Below are positions 5,972-6,042 of a stretch of DNA of 6,042 bases, piece by piece (position 1 is the first letter of the stretch; the number at the start of each line of letters is the position of its first letter). The position numbers were made by a program, and so were the translations under genes. The DNA is from an uncultured bacterium (GTDB lineage Bacteria; Cyanobacteriota; Vampirovibrionia; Gastranaerophilales; Gastranaerophilaceae): the NCBI GenBank assembly GCA_949286405.1, contig CASECH010000118.1, positions 1 through 6,042 on the forward strand, read 5' to 3'. The notes under the pieces are model-generated. The model was not told where the DNA came from. It saw nothing but the letters and a program-made list of their open reading frames with translations, and ran no database searches.

Positions 5972-6042
5972 ATGCAAGAATTACAAGAACAAATTGGTTT
6001 CTCAGCTGGTAGAATTTATGATTATTTGAACAATAATGGTGA
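5972..6042 (+). CDS. Start of a small protein, probably winged helix-turn-helix (3' part beyond window)
   Basis: Only the first 23 codons are visible, starting at ATG after a strong GGAGG site, and the frame is still open at the window edge. The peptide MQELQEQIGFSAGRIYDYLN resembles the opening helix of small winged-helix proteins of the DUF2582 type, which begin with an Ile-Gly...AGxIwxYLxxNG pattern. In that family the protein is short, about 70-100 residues, with a presumed DNA-binding role but no firm function. It is transcribed divergently from the helicase operon across a 162-base gap. The family assignment rests on about 15 residues and is tentative; that it is a real gene is much safer. 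Confidence 0.6.
   Translation, partial: MQELQEQIGFSAGRIYDYLNNNG

Overview
The window is AT-rich bacterial DNA with four recognisable protein-coding genes plus the first codons of a fifth. Three things together suggest a gut-type relative of the Cyanobacteria (Melainabacteria / Gastranaerophilales). These are the pilin-like gene with its FTLAEVLITLGIIGVVAAMT leader, a ribosomal L7/L12 gene that ends in its own terminator instead of running into rpoB, and the strongly AT-biased codons. This placement is inferred from recalled family patterns and was not tested by a search.

Layout: (1) 1-373 (+) is ribosomal protein L7/L12 (rplL), lacking only most of its start codon, followed at 390-426 by a near-perfect intrinsic terminator. 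(2) 521-1312 (+) is a type IV pilin-like / pseudopilin protein with a class III (prepilin peptidase) signal and six cysteines. (3) 1309-5809 (-) is a tightly coupled two-gene operon. The promoter-proximal gene encodes a 1290-residue protein made of two SF1 (UvrD/AddA/AddB-type) helicase units in tandem. The N-terminal unit has lost its catalytic residues and the C-terminal unit looks fully active. The second gene overlaps it by 8 bases and encodes a 211-residue RecB/Cas4-like PD-(D/E)XK nuclease with a four-cysteine iron-sulphur signature. (4) 5810-5971 is a divergent intergenic region with a credible leftward promoter overlapped by a 10-base palindrome. (5) 5972-6042 (+) is the start of a small gene, probably a winged-helix protein.

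The most interesting content is the helicase-nuclease pair. Read together, the parts resemble AddAB (pseudohelicase, active helicase, Fe-S nuclease) but are packaged differently. The AddB-like dead helicase is fused in front of the AddA-like live helicase, and the Fe-S nuclease is a separate small protein. Only one nuclease site is visible. The simplest function is processing of double-strand DNA ends for recombination. A defence role is possible but nothing in the window argues for it specifically.

The pilin gene and the nuclease gene converge with their stop codons overlapping. A strong hairpin inside the nuclease 3' coding region may end the pilin transcript. No tRNA, rRNA, CRISPR array, insertion sequence or attachment site was seen.
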